A stretch of 64,000 bases of DNA, from the NCBI GenBank assembly GCA_965213885.1, contig OZ243919.1, positions 3,348,001 to 3,412,000 of the forward strand, written 5' to 3'. Below the pieces are notes generated by a model that had not been told where the DNA came from, did not search any database, and saw only the letters and a program-made list of their open reading frames with translations. The stretch is from VYFG01 sp965213885. GTDB taxonomy: Bacteria; Pseudomonadota; Gammaproteobacteria; Arenicellales; Poriferihabitantaceae. Positions 8,737 through 17,138 of this stretch are shown piece after piece. Each line of letters starts with the position of its first letter. Within the stretch, counting starts at the first letter, position 1. Position numbers and translations under genes: made by a program.

Positions 8737-8768
8737 CGGGCGGGTGGCGGGGCTCCGTCTCCCGCCCG
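8737..8768 (+). terminator. GC-rich hairpin between binding-protein and permease genes
   Basis: Perfect 8-bp arms CGGGCGGG (8737-8744) and CCCGCCCG (8761-8768) lie 20 bp after the msmE stop, without a T-tract. Such hairpins often stabilise or attenuate the mRNA so that the binding protein exceeds the membrane parts. A full terminator is unlikely. Confidence 0.4.
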
Positions 8769-8899
8769 CCTGACCTGCCGGTCTGACCGTTGCTTCATCA
8801 TGTGGTCGGCTGGCGTGTGGTCGCACAAACCAGCAAGCCGCCTGTAACGGAACACCGAGATGCCGAAAGCAACCGTCAACCGTCACCGGACGAAATGTA

Positions 8900-9781
8900 A
8901 TGGCTGAGACTGAAACGGGCACTGTGGACTACCAACGGAATCCGACCGGTTTCCGGATTTTCGCCGTTCGTCTGAAGCGCAACCTCCGAACCTCCACCCC
9001 CTACTTTGCCATATTGGGCATCGTGCTGTGGCTCGTCATCTGGTGGTTGCTGTGCGAAGTATTCAAGGCGCCCCGGTTCGAGAAGATGCCGGGGCCGGTC
9101 ATGGTGCTGAAGGAACTGTTTTCCCCGGAGCCGTTTCTCGGCATTTCCATTTTCACCGAAGAGTTCTATCAGCATGTCTATGTAAGCTGCCGCCGGATTT
9201 TCTTTGCCTTTTGCATTGCAACGGGAGTGGGCGTGCCGCTCGGCCTGCTGATGGGCTGGTCGAAGCGTTTCCGGGAATTCACCTTCCCCATCCTGGAAAT
9301 CCTGAGGCCCATACCGATTCTCGCATGGGTGCCCCTGGCCATCCTGATGTTCCGCGGCTTTGAGGGGCCCGTCATCTTTCTCGCGACCCTGGCATCCCTG
9401 TATGTCACGACACTGAACACGTTGCTGGGCGTGGATTCCATCGACGACGCCTATTTCCGCGCGGCCGGCTGCCTCGGGTCCAGGCCCCATCATGTCTTCC
9501 TGCATGTCGTGATACCCGGAGCCCTCCCGTTCATCTTCACGGGCCTGCAGATCAGTGTGGGGGTGGCCTGGTTTTCCCTGGTGGCGGCGGAAATGGTTTC
9601 CGGCGACTACGGTCTCGGCTACCTGATCATCGATGCCTACATGAACAACGTCACCATTCCGATGGTGATTGGCATGGTCACCCTGGGTTTTGTCGGCTGG
9701 GGGACATCCGTCATCGTCAGGCTCGTCGGTAGCAGGATGATGCAGTGGCGCACCCGCGCACTGGCGCTGGAGAACCGGTAA
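8900..9781 (+). CDS. ABC importer permease (NitT/TauT type), first
   Basis: A 293-aa inner-membrane permease with about six membrane spans. It has the EAA-type coupling loop RAAGCLGSRPHHVFLHVVIP (about residues 191-210) that contacts the ATPase. The charged 35-residue cytoplasmic N-terminus is longer than usual. Its TAA overlaps the ATG of the next ATPase (TAATG), so the two are translationally coupled. It belongs to the proposed methanesulfonate importer (an msmF-H equivalent; I cannot assign the letter). Confidence 0.88.
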   Translation: MAETETGTVDYQRNPTGFRIFAVRLKRNLRTSTPYFAILGIVLWLVIWWLLCEVFKAPRFEKMPGPVMVLKELFSPEPFLGISIFTEEFYQHVYVSCRRIFFAFCIATGVGVPLGLLMGWSKRFREFTFPILEILRPIPILAWVPLAILMFRGFEGPVIFLATLASLYVTTLNTLLGVDSIDDAYFRAAGCLGSRPHHVFLHVVIPGALPFIFTGLQISVGVAWFSLVAAEMVSGDYGLGYLIIDAYMNNVTIPMVIGMVTLGFVGWGTSVIVRLVGSRMMQWRTRALALENR

Positions 9782-10644
9782 TGAATCGTGCCACCATGAA
9801 GCCCGGACAAGATCCAGTACAGACCAAAGGCGCGATCAGCATCCGCAACGTCACCAAGATCTATGATCCGGAAGGCGTCAACGTGATGGCCGTGGATGAC
9901 TGTACCCTCGAGATCCAGCCGGGTGAGGTCTGCATGGTCGTCGGCCCGAGCGGCTGCGGCAAGACCACCCTCCTGAATGCCATCGCGGGATTCCATTCCG
10001 TTACGATGGGGGAGATCTACCTGGATGGGGAACTGCTCTGCGGGCCATCCAAACCCAAGGCTGACCAGGGTGCCGACAGGGTCGTGGTTTTCCAGAACGG
10101 CGCATTGTTTCCATGGAAGACACTCACCGACAACGTGGCCTACGGCCCCTACGTGCAGGGCAGGCTGGGCAAGGCCGAATCACGGCAGAAGGCCCGCCAT
10201 ATGCTGGCGGAGGCGGGACTGGGGGATTTCCTGGAGAAGTTTCCGGGAGAAGTCTCATCCGGCATGGCCCGCCGCGCCGAGATCGTCCGTGCACTGATCA
10301 ACGACCCCAAGGTATTGCTGCTGGACGAGCCGTACCGGGCGATGGATGAACTGACCAAATCCATCATGCACGAAGCCCTGCTGGAGATGTACGACCGGAC
10401 CCGGGTCACCATGTTCTTCATCACGCACGATCTTGAGGAGGCCATTTTCCTCGGGGACCGCGTGGTGGTCATGACCACCCGGCCATGCAGAACGAAAAAG
10501 ATCCTGAATGTCACCATACCCCGCCCGAGGGACTACCGCGTGCTGTCGTCCGATGCATTCAGACAACTGGTCGATGAGACCAACGAGGCGGTGCACGAGG
10601 AAGCCCTGAAGGCTTTCGAGGCGGGCGAACGGGAGTTGGCCTGA
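9781..10644 (+). CDS. ABC importer ATPase with degenerate signature motif
   Basis: A 287-aa NitT/TauT-type ATPase. Walker A is GPSGCGKTT, the Q-loop QNGALFPW, Walker B LLLDEPY, and the switch histidine is in FITHDLEEAI. The ABC signature reads VSSGM instead of LSGGQ and the D-loop is AMDE. Start ATG 9781 overlaps the stop of the upstream permease. A second ATPase at 11573 has the opposite defects. The pair would therefore form one consensus and one degenerate ATP site, as in other asymmetric heterodimeric ABC proteins. Confidence 0.9.
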   Translation: MNRATMKPGQDPVQTKGAISIRNVTKIYDPEGVNVMAVDDCTLEIQPGEVCMVVGPSGCGKTTLLNAIAGFHSVTMGEIYLDGELLCGPSKPKADQGADRVVVFQNGALFPWKTLTDNVAYGPYVQGRLGKAESRQKARHMLAEAGLGDFLEKFPGEVSSGMARRAEIVRALINDPKVLLLDEPYRAMDELTKSIMHEALLEMYDRTRVTMFFITHDLEEAIFLGDRVVVMTTRPCRTKKILNVTIPRPRDYRVLSSDAFRQLVDETNEAVHEEALKAFEAGERELA

Positions 10645-10679
10645 ACCATGGAGATACAGGAACAAACGGCGGTACAGTC

Positions 10680-11537
10680 ATGACCACAGCGGTACAGAGT
10701 GCAACCGGCTCGGGACGGCAGATCAGGCGAACGCGCTGGGAGAAAATCCGGCAGAGCACCAAGTTCTGGCGGGGTCTCATTGCAGTGATCGTCTCCCTGG
10801 TGCTGTGGGAGATCGGATCGCGCTGGGATGAGTGGTTCGGCTACCAGCTGCCTTTCCTCGGCCTGATCCCTCCCCCTTCCGCGGTCGTGGTGGCATGGGG
10901 CGAGGTCATACCGCAATACGGCTACTGGGAAAGCTGGTACCTGAGCTTCAGGCGGGTGCTGGAAGGATTTCTCGCTGCCATGATCATCGGCATTCCATTC
11001 GGCCTGCTGCTGGCGGTCAACCGGTACATGCGGGAGATCTTCTTTCCGCCGTTCGAGGTATTGCGGCCGATTCCGCCGCTGGCCTGGGTTCCCGGCTCCC
11101 TGATCTTCTGGCCCACCAACGAGATGTCGATCGCCTTCGTGACCTTCCTCGGCGCATTTTTCACCATTGTGATCAACGTCCTCGGCGGGGCCCGCAGTAT
11201 CGACATACGACTGCTGAGGGCAGCCCAGTCCATGGGCGCCACCCGCTGGGACATGTTCTGGCGGATCGTCCTGCCCGCCACCCTGCCCTCGATCTTCACC
11301 GGGGCAGCTGTGGGCATGGGCATCACGTGGGAAGTGGTGCTGGCCGCCGAGATGATTTCGGGAGGGGGCACCCAGGGCGGCGGCGGCCTCGGGTTCTTCA
11401 TCTGGAACTCCTACATGGGCGGCTCCCTGGAGCAGATTGTTGTTGGCATGATCAGCATCGGGATTGCAGGCTACCTGTCCAGCAGCGCAATCCGGTGGCT
11501 GGGTGACCGCAGCATGCCGTGGCAGCGCCTGTTCTGA
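10680..11537 (+). CDS. ABC importer permease (NitT/TauT type), second
   Basis: A 285-aa permease with a basic cytoplasmic N-terminus and about six spans. Its EAA loop is RAAQSMGATRWDMFWRIVLP (about residues 180-199). It resembles SsuC/TauC and follows the first ATPase by 35 bp. Two different permeases in one transporter imply a heterodimeric channel, which matches the two unequal ATPases. There is a glycine-rich stretch (SGGGTQGGGG) before the penultimate span. Confidence 0.88.
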   Translation: MTTAVQSATGSGRQIRRTRWEKIRQSTKFWRGLIAVIVSLVLWEIGSRWDEWFGYQLPFLGLIPPPSAVVVAWGEVIPQYGYWESWYLSFRRVLEGFLAAMIIGIPFGLLLAVNRYMREIFFPPFEVLRPIPPLAWVPGSLIFWPTNEMSIAFVTFLGAFFTIVINVLGGARSIDIRLLRAAQSMGATRWDMFWRIVLPATLPSIFTGAAVGMGITWEVVLAAEMISGGGTQGGGGLGFFIWNSYMGGSLEQIVVGMISIGIAGYLSSSAIRWLGDRSMPWQRLF

Positions 11538-11572
11538 CGCACCCGCACAGACAGACAAACGTGAGTAATTCC

Positions 11573-12460
11573 ATGGACCAGAATCCAGCACCGGGCAATC
11601 GACCGTCCACAGGCCCTGCCGCCAGCGGGGGCCATATTGAATTCAGGAACGTCAGCAAGGGATATGGGGAGGAATGGGATTGGCAGGATGTCGTGCTGGA
11701 TCTCAGCATGGAAGTGGAGCCGGGCAAGCTCACTGCGGTGGTCGGCCCCTCCGGGTGCGGCAAGTCCACCCTCGTCAACCTGGTCGCCGGGTTCGAGATG
11801 CCAGAAAAGGGCGAAATCCGCCTGAACGGCAAGAGGATTTCCGGCCCTTCGCATGACCGGATCGTGGTGTTTCAGGAGACCGCGCTGATGCCCTGGCAGA
11901 CCACGTACGAAAACATCGTCTTCGGCCCCAAGATCCGCGGAGACATGGACAAGCAGGAACTGCACGAAGAAGCCATCCGCCTGCTTGACAAGGTGGGCTT
12001 GCGCGAGTTCCGCGACAAGTACCCGCTGCAGCTGTCCGGCGGCATGCAGCGCCGGGCCGAACTGGCGAGAGCGATCGTGAACGACCCCGAGGTGCTGATC
12101 ATGGATGAGCCGTTCCGGGGCCTGGACGCCATGACCCGGGAGCTGATGCAGGAGTTCTTCCTGCGACTGTTCGAGGAACACAGGCGGACCAATCTGTTCG
12201 TCACTTCCGAAATCGAAGAGGCGATCATGCTCGCCGACAAGCTGATCATTCTTTCGAACCGTCCGACCCGGGTACGGCAGATCATCGATATCGAGTTGCC
12301 AAGGCCACGGGATTTCCATATGCTGGCGTCCGAGGAGGCATACCGCTACAAGAGCACGGCCCTGGAGATCCTGCACGAGGAGGCAATGAAGACGTTCAAG
12401 ATGGAACGGAACATGCAAAGCGATTTCGTCGAGGCGTTTTCACGCCGCAGCCAGAACTGA
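11573..12460 (+). CDS. ABC importer ATPase lacking the switch histidine
   Basis: 295 aa from ATG 11573; a GTG at 11561 is an alternative. Walker A is GPSGCGKST, the Q-loop QETALMPW, the signature LSGGMQRR is canonical, and Walker B is LIMDEPF. The H-loop reads VTSEIEEAI, so serine replaces the histidine found in almost all ABC ATPases. The N-terminus has about 20 low-complexity residues rich in Pro, Gly and Ser. Paired with the ATPase at 9781, its intact signature completes the good site, while its own nucleotide site would be non-hydrolytic or slow. Confidence 0.9.
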   Translation: MDQNPAPGNRPSTGPAASGGHIEFRNVSKGYGEEWDWQDVVLDLSMEVEPGKLTAVVGPSGCGKSTLVNLVAGFEMPEKGEIRLNGKRISGPSHDRIVVFQETALMPWQTTYENIVFGPKIRGDMDKQELHEEAIRLLDKVGLREFRDKYPLQLSGGMQRRAELARAIVNDPEVLIMDEPFRGLDAMTRELMQEFFLRLFEEHRRTNLFVTSEIEEAIMLADKLIILSNRPTRVRQIIDIELPRPRDFHMLASEEAYRYKSTALEILHEEAMKTFKMERNMQSDFVEAFSRRSQN

Positions 12461-12466
12461 CCGGGG

Positions 12467-12673
12467 TTGCTTGATTTCCTTCAGTTCGTGTCCTCAAGGC
12501 AGGCGGTTGTCCTGCTGGCAGTCATCGGAGCCCTGCTGGTCACAGCCGGAAGCTGGACCAGGGTTTCCGGCTTTCTCGGCAGGAGCACCATCACCCTCGT
12601 CGTCCGGCTCGGTTACGGCATCACCGGGCTGAGCGTCCTTCTGTTCATCATTGCGGGATTCATCGCCCACTGA
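12467..12673 (+). CDS. Small two-helix membrane protein
   Basis: A 68-aa ORF between the second ATPase and the next ABC ATPase, 6 bp and 9 bp from its neighbours. It has two hydrophobic segments (about residues 12-28 and 47-66) joined by a short basic loop. The start is a TTG at 12467 or a GTG at 12488; neither has a strong Shine-Dalgarno. I do not recognise the family. Tight packing in the operon is the main reason to believe it. Confidence 0.55.
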   Translation: MLDFLQFVSSRQAVVLLAVIGALLVTAGSWTRVSGFLGRSTITLVVRLGYGITGLSVLLFIIAGFIAH

Positions 12674-12682
12674 TACTGCCGC

Positions 12683-13441
12683 ATGAGCCTGCAGGCCACC
12701 ACCGCGGACCCAAGCCCATCCGGGCAGCCGATACTGGAAGCCCGTGACCTGACCATGCGTTACGGGAACACCAGCGCGGTTGGCGGCATTAGCTTCAGGA
12801 TCCATCCCGGGGAAATGGTGGCGTTGCTGGGACCGAACGGGGCCGGCAAGTCTACGACCCTGCGCATGCTTGCCGGCTTTCTCCGACCCACCCGAGGCAG
12901 CGTTTTCGTTCATGGCATGGACATCCTGAAGAATCCGATCCGGGTGCGCGAGTCCATCGGATACCTGCCCGAGTCGGTTGGAGGGTTCGGTCACCTGACC
13001 TGCGCCGAGTTTTTGCGTTACACCGCCGATGTTCGGGGAGTTGCCGGCGCCGGGGCGGGCCCGTCAGATCGCTGGATCATGGATGTGTTGGGCCTGCGTA
13101 TTCATCTGAACACGCCTCTTGGCCGGTTGTCGAAGGGCTGGCTGCAACGTGTCTGGCTGGCGCAGGCCCTGGTGCACGATCCGGACATCCTGCTGCTGGA
13201 TGAACCCACCGACGGGCTGGATCCGGAGCAGAAGAAGGAAATCCGGGATCTGCTGGCCCTCATTGCCGAAAGCAAGGGTATACTGATGTCCACGCATATC
13301 CTGGAAGAAGCCGAATCCGTCTGTCGGCGGGCGATCATTATCCGCCGTGGTCAGATTGTTGCGGATGACTCCCTGTCAACACTCACCGATGACGATGGCC
13401 GGCTGTTTCCCATGTACAGACATCTGACCACCTCGTCATAG
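12683..13441 (+). CDS. ABC-2 type ATPase, GldA/NatA-like
   Basis: A 252-aa ATPase of the export class that works with ABC-2 permeases. Walker A is GPNGAGKST, Walker B LLLDEPTDGLDP, and the switch region STHILEEAE has His. The signature is LSKGWLQRV, a common variant in GldA-type ATPases. ATG 12683 follows the small membrane protein by 9 bp. The stop is 7 bp before the GldFG-like gene, so the three probably act together. It differs clearly from the two NitT/TauT ATPases upstream and is unlikely to serve the importer. Confidence 0.87.
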   Translation: MSLQATTADPSPSGQPILEARDLTMRYGNTSAVGGISFRIHPGEMVALLGPNGAGKSTTLRMLAGFLRPTRGSVFVHGMDILKNPIRVRESIGYLPESVGGFGHLTCAEFLRYTADVRGVAGAGAGPSDRWIMDVLGLRIHLNTPLGRLSKGWLQRVWLAQALVHDPDILLLDEPTDGLDPEQKKEIRDLLALIAESKGILMSTHILEEAESVCRRAIIIRRGQIVADDSLSTLTDDDGRLFPMYRHLTTSS

Positions 13442-13448
13442 CTTGTCC

Positions 13449-16028
13449 ATGTCGGTTTCTGCTAGGCGGATTCTGGCGTGTTATCGGCATGAACTGCGTG
13501 TTCTGTTCCATTCGCCGGTCAACGTTGTATTCCTCGCCGGGTTCCTCGTCGCGATCGGGCTGTGCGTCTTTCAGATCGGGGAATTCTTTTCCACGGATGA
13601 AGCCTCCCTGGCCCTGTGGTCCCTGTTCCTGCCCTGGTGCGGCCTGATACTGGTTCCCGCGCTGGCCATGCGGGCATGGCCGGACGAATATGCCGACCGT
13701 TCGGTGGAGCTTGCGCTCACGCTGCCCCTTTCCCTCGCGGAACTCGTTTTCGCCAAGTTTCTTTCGGGCGCCACGCTGATCCTGACCGCATTGCTGTTCA
13801 CCCTGCCGTTTCCCGCCACACTTGCCTATCTGGGGAGTCCGGACTGGGGGGTCGTCGCGGCGGGATACCTCGCCGCATTTCTGTTGCTGGCATTTTTCTA
13901 TTCCATGGCGCTGGCGGTCACAGCCATGCTGGGCGACGGAATCTCTTCCTACATCGCCGGCGTCGTGTTTCTGTTCGTGCTGATGCTGGGAGGATCGGAC
14001 GAGCTTGCCTCCCTGCTCATCGAGGCGATTCCCTTCGATTGGGCGCCTGTATTGCATGCCGCCTTTCCGGGCCCGCACTACCGGTCCCTCAACTCCGGGC
14101 TCCTGGAGTGGCGGGATGTGTCATGGTTTGTCGTCGCCATTGCCTCCCTGCTTGTCTGCTGCAGCCTGATCATCGACAAGCGACGCGACGGCAGGACCAG
14201 TCCCCGCAGCAAGCTTCAGCTTGCCGTCAGACTGGTTGCCGTTCTCGCGGTGGCCGCACTGGTCCAGCTGGCATCCTTGCAGGTGCCTCTGGAGACGGAC
14301 CTGACCGAACAGGAGGACTATACCCTGAGCGATTCCACGTACGCCGCGCTACGGGGGCTTGACGGGGTCGTCGGGATTGAATTCTACTGGAGCAAGTCGG
14401 AGGAAGCCGTACCGCGGTCAATCAGGAACCATGCGGACAAGGCACTGAAATTTCTTCGACGCGTGGAAAGAGCCGCGGACGGCCGGGTGGAAGTCTCCCG
14501 GATTGACCCTGCCCCCGACACGGATGCCGAGCTGAAAGCGCTGGAAGACGGGATTCGGGTGATACCCATGACGTCCGGCGACTATTTTTTTCTGGGTCTG
14601 CAGCTCTCCCATGCAGGCAGGCAGTACACCATCCCGTACCTGGATGCCGAGCGGGCGGGCCTGCTGGAATACGATCTGCTCTCGGCGCTGCTCCGCTTCG
14701 TATCCGGGAGAACCGTTTCCATCGGCATCATCAGCCCGCTGGCACCCCCGAATTCACTCGATGCACCACGACCCGGACTTTCATTCATACAGGAGCTGAA
14801 GCGGCTGCATGACGTCAGTCTCGTTCCGTTTTTTTCGGAATCCCTGCCCGAAGACCTGGATGTCCTGCTGGTGCTTCAGGGTACCGTCCTCAAACGCAGG
14901 ATGTTATGGGCCATTGACCAGTTTGTCATGTCGGGAGGCACGCTGATCGCAGCCATGGACCCCATGGTGCGATTCGACCGTCCCAGCAACGAAATCCGCT
15001 TCCGGCCATCGGCGGAAATCAACGACCTTTCCGACCTGATCCTTGCCTGGGGCCTGCGTTACGATGGAGACCGCATCGTTGGCGACCGGAACCTGGCATC
15101 TCCCGTGCAGACCGCCGCATCCGGTGCCCGGATGCACCACCCCTACTGGCTCGGATTCACCGGGGACACCCTGTTGCGGAATCACCCGGTCGTGGCTGCC
15201 CTGGACGACCTCCTGATTGTGGAGGCAGGATCCCTGATGGCGACCCGGTCCGTCGGCATCGAGCCGCTGCTGACCACCACGGAAATGACGGGTTCGCATC
15301 CCCGGGAGACATACAACAGCCATACGCACCTGGAACTTGCCGCGGATTTCGAGCCCACAGCCGACGGCAGGCTGGTCGCGGCATTGATTCGGGGACCCCT
15401 GGACAGTGCTTATGTCAATGCGAATGCGCCGGACCGGGAACCGCATGTCCCGACTTCCCCCGCGACCGCCAATGTGTTCGTCATTGCCGATGTGGACTGG
15501 CTGTTCGACCCGTTTGCGCTGCATTCGACCGACTTCGGCGAAACCGTGTTGACCCGGCCACTGAATGACAACATTCAGTTTCTGGTCAACATGATTACCC
15601 ACGGCAGCAACGCCATGCTGACGGACCTGCGGATACGATCCGGAAAAGTCCGCCGTTTTACCCGCATCGCCGGCATGTTCCGCGAAGTCGAGCGGGAGAC
15701 ACTGTCCGAAGAGCGATCGACCGCCGGGCATATCGCGCAGCTCGAGCAAAAACTGGACGGGATCCGCGACGCGGCCGGCATTGGCGATCTTTCCGAACTG
15801 CCCCATCCGCTGCGTGAACAGGCAATCCATCTGCAGCAGGAGCTCGTGGAGATGCGGCGCGACCTGCGGAATCTCCGCATGCGGATGCGGCAATCCGTGG
15901 ACAGCCTGGAATGGAAGCTGTCCCTTGTCAACATATTCGGCAGCGCCCTCATCGTCTTCATCCTGGCGATACTGCTGGCCTGCTGGCGAAGGAAATTCCC
16001 GACACGATGGAAAGCGGGGATGCGCTGA
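13449..16028 (+). CDS. GldFG-like fusion: ABC-2 permease plus ABC-auxiliary domain
   Basis: An 859-aa protein. Residues 1-240 hold an ABC-2 type permease with about six spans; EYADRSVELALTLPLS is typical of GldF. A further helix (about 257-280) leads into a periplasmic GldG-type domain (about 290-720), a coiled coil rich in Glu, Arg and Leu (about 735-820) and a final span. GldF and GldG are separate in Bacteroidetes gliding systems; fused forms occur in proteobacteria, where the role is unclear. I chose ATG 13449; a TTG two codons upstream is possible. It appears to end the msm transcript. Confidence 0.82.
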   Translation: MSVSARRILACYRHELRVLFHSPVNVVFLAGFLVAIGLCVFQIGEFFSTDEASLALWSLFLPWCGLILVPALAMRAWPDEYADRSVELALTLPLSLAELVFAKFLSGATLILTALLFTLPFPATLAYLGSPDWGVVAAGYLAAFLLLAFFYSMALAVTAMLGDGISSYIAGVVFLFVLMLGGSDELASLLIEAIPFDWAPVLHAAFPGPHYRSLNSGLLEWRDVSWFVVAIASLLVCCSLIIDKRRDGRTSPRSKLQLAVRLVAVLAVAALVQLASLQVPLETDLTEQEDYTLSDSTYAALRGLDGVVGIEFYWSKSEEAVPRSIRNHADKALKFLRRVERAADGRVEVSRIDPAPDTDAELKALEDGIRVIPMTSGDYFFLGLQLSHAGRQYTIPYLDAERAGLLEYDLLSALLRFVSGRTVSIGIISPLAPPNSLDAPRPGLSFIQELKRLHDVSLVPFFSESLPEDLDVLLVLQGTVLKRRMLWAIDQFVMSGGTLIAAMDPMVRFDRPSNEIRFRPSAEINDLSDLILAWGLRYDGDRIVGDRNLASPVQTAASGARMHHPYWLGFTGDTLLRNHPVVAALDDLLIVEAGSLMATRSVGIEPLLTTTEMTGSHPRETYNSHTHLELAADFEPTADGRLVAALIRGPLDSAYVNANAPDREPHVPTSPATANVFVIADVDWLFDPFALHSTDFGETVLTRPLNDNIQFLVNMITHGSNAMLTDLRIRSGKVRRFTRIAGMFREVERETLSEERSTAGHIAQLEQKLDGIRDAAGIGDLSELPHPLREQAIHLQQELVEMRRDLRNLRMRMRQSVDSLEWKLSLVNIFGSALIVFILAILLACWRRKFPTRWKAGMR

Positions 16029-16347
16029 AGCAGGTCCGGCGGGTTCCGGTCTCCGCTGGCCCGGCACCGGCCCGCTACGCCGGCAGTCGACTGAAGCCGG
16101 ATCTCCTGTTGCCGCTCCTGCCTGTTCAGGAACAACTCGAGGGTGATCCGGCTGACCGGGTTTCAATCAGCGATACCGACCGGAAGGGAGCAGGGAGCGG
16201 TCGCCCGCCGGCCTTCACGGCCCGGGGAAACCGTCGATCATGGCGGCCCGTCCGTCCGGGCATGCCGCCGGAGGGCACCCGGCATTGGCGGACCGGACCG
16301 GCGCGTGGCTCACCCCCAGCGGGGTCTGCGCGCCCTGAATGGTCGTG
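16029..16347. other. Convergent intergenic region
   Basis: Spacer of 319 bp between the end of the GldFG-like gene and the end of dolP. I see no credible gene, repeat or T-rich terminator hairpin. The open frames across it are tails of antisense shadows. Confidence 0.5.
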
Positions 16348-16956
16348 TCAGCCCTTGATGTATTCGAAGACCTTGATGATGTGGGTCGCCCCGCCGGCCA
16401 TCCGGGCCGCCGCGACGGCGGCGTCGGCCTCCTTGCGGGTAACGAGGCCAAGGAGATACACCTTGCCACCTTCGGTCACGACCTTGACGGCATTTGCCGG
16501 GACGTCTTCCGAGCGCAGGAGGTTGGTCTTGACCTTGCTGGTGATGAGGGTGTCATTGGCGCGGCTGGTGAAGCTGGTGGTGCCTGCGAGCTGGAGCTCA
16601 TTGACCACTTCCAGGGTCTTCTTGTGGCTCCTGGCGATGTCACCGGCCTTGCGGCGCAGGGCGTCGGAGGCGACCTCGCCGGTCAACAGGACGATTCCGT
16701 TGATCGCCGTCACGCTGAGATTGTTGCCCTGCAGTTCCTCGTCGTTCCGCATGTTGAAACGGAGCGCCAGTTCCAGGGTGTTGTCGTCGAAATTGCGGCC
16801 CAGGGAGCGCCGGTCGGTGACGACGTTGACGCTCGTCACCAGGACCGCGCCCACCATGACGGGCACGCAGGCGGTCATCAGTTCCATGGTGAACAGAAGC
16901 AGGATGCCGAAGGAGACGGTCCTGATTCGGGCGCACTGTCCGACAAGGCTATACAT
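16348..16956 (-). CDS. dolP: BON-domain outer-membrane lipoprotein DolP (YraP)
   Basis: 202 aa from ATG 16956, which has GGAG seven bases upstream; the frame is open further but a start there would lengthen the signal. The lipobox LMTAC gives a lipidated Cys about residue 30. Two BON domains follow (about 50-120 and 130-195), containing NGIVLLTGEV and GGKVYLLGLV. DolP binds anionic phospholipid in the outer membrane and supports envelope integrity. In many gammaproteobacteria it sits near lpoA, as here, but yraN and diaA are missing from this copy of the cluster. Confidence 0.88.
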   Translation of the reverse strand: MYSLVGQCARIRTVSFGILLLFTMELMTACVPVMVGAVLVTSVNVVTDRRSLGRNFDDNTLELALRFNMRNDEELQGNNLSVTAINGIVLLTGEVASDALRRKAGDIARSHKKTLEVVNELQLAGTTSFTSRANDTLITSKVKTNLLRSEDVPANAVKVVTEGGKVYLLGLVTRKEADAAVAAARMAGGATHIIKVFEYIKG

Positions 16957-17138
16957 TCCGATTCTCCGAGACAGGTATTGGTTGATGAACCACAAGGGTC
17001 TGAACGATTATAACTTGGCCATTGCCCTTTCTGGCCGTCTTTCGGCCGGGTACCGCATACTGCCGTCCCTTCACTGCACGCCTCGCCTGGCGCGCATTCC
17101 CGCACCGGGAACCCCTGCCGGCGGGAACGCCCCGGCAT

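Noticed and set aside
12494..12994. Minus-strand frame opposite the small membrane protein
   Set aside because: Composition is that of an antisense shadow of the GldA-like gene. The + strand product has two clean membrane spans and operon spacing.
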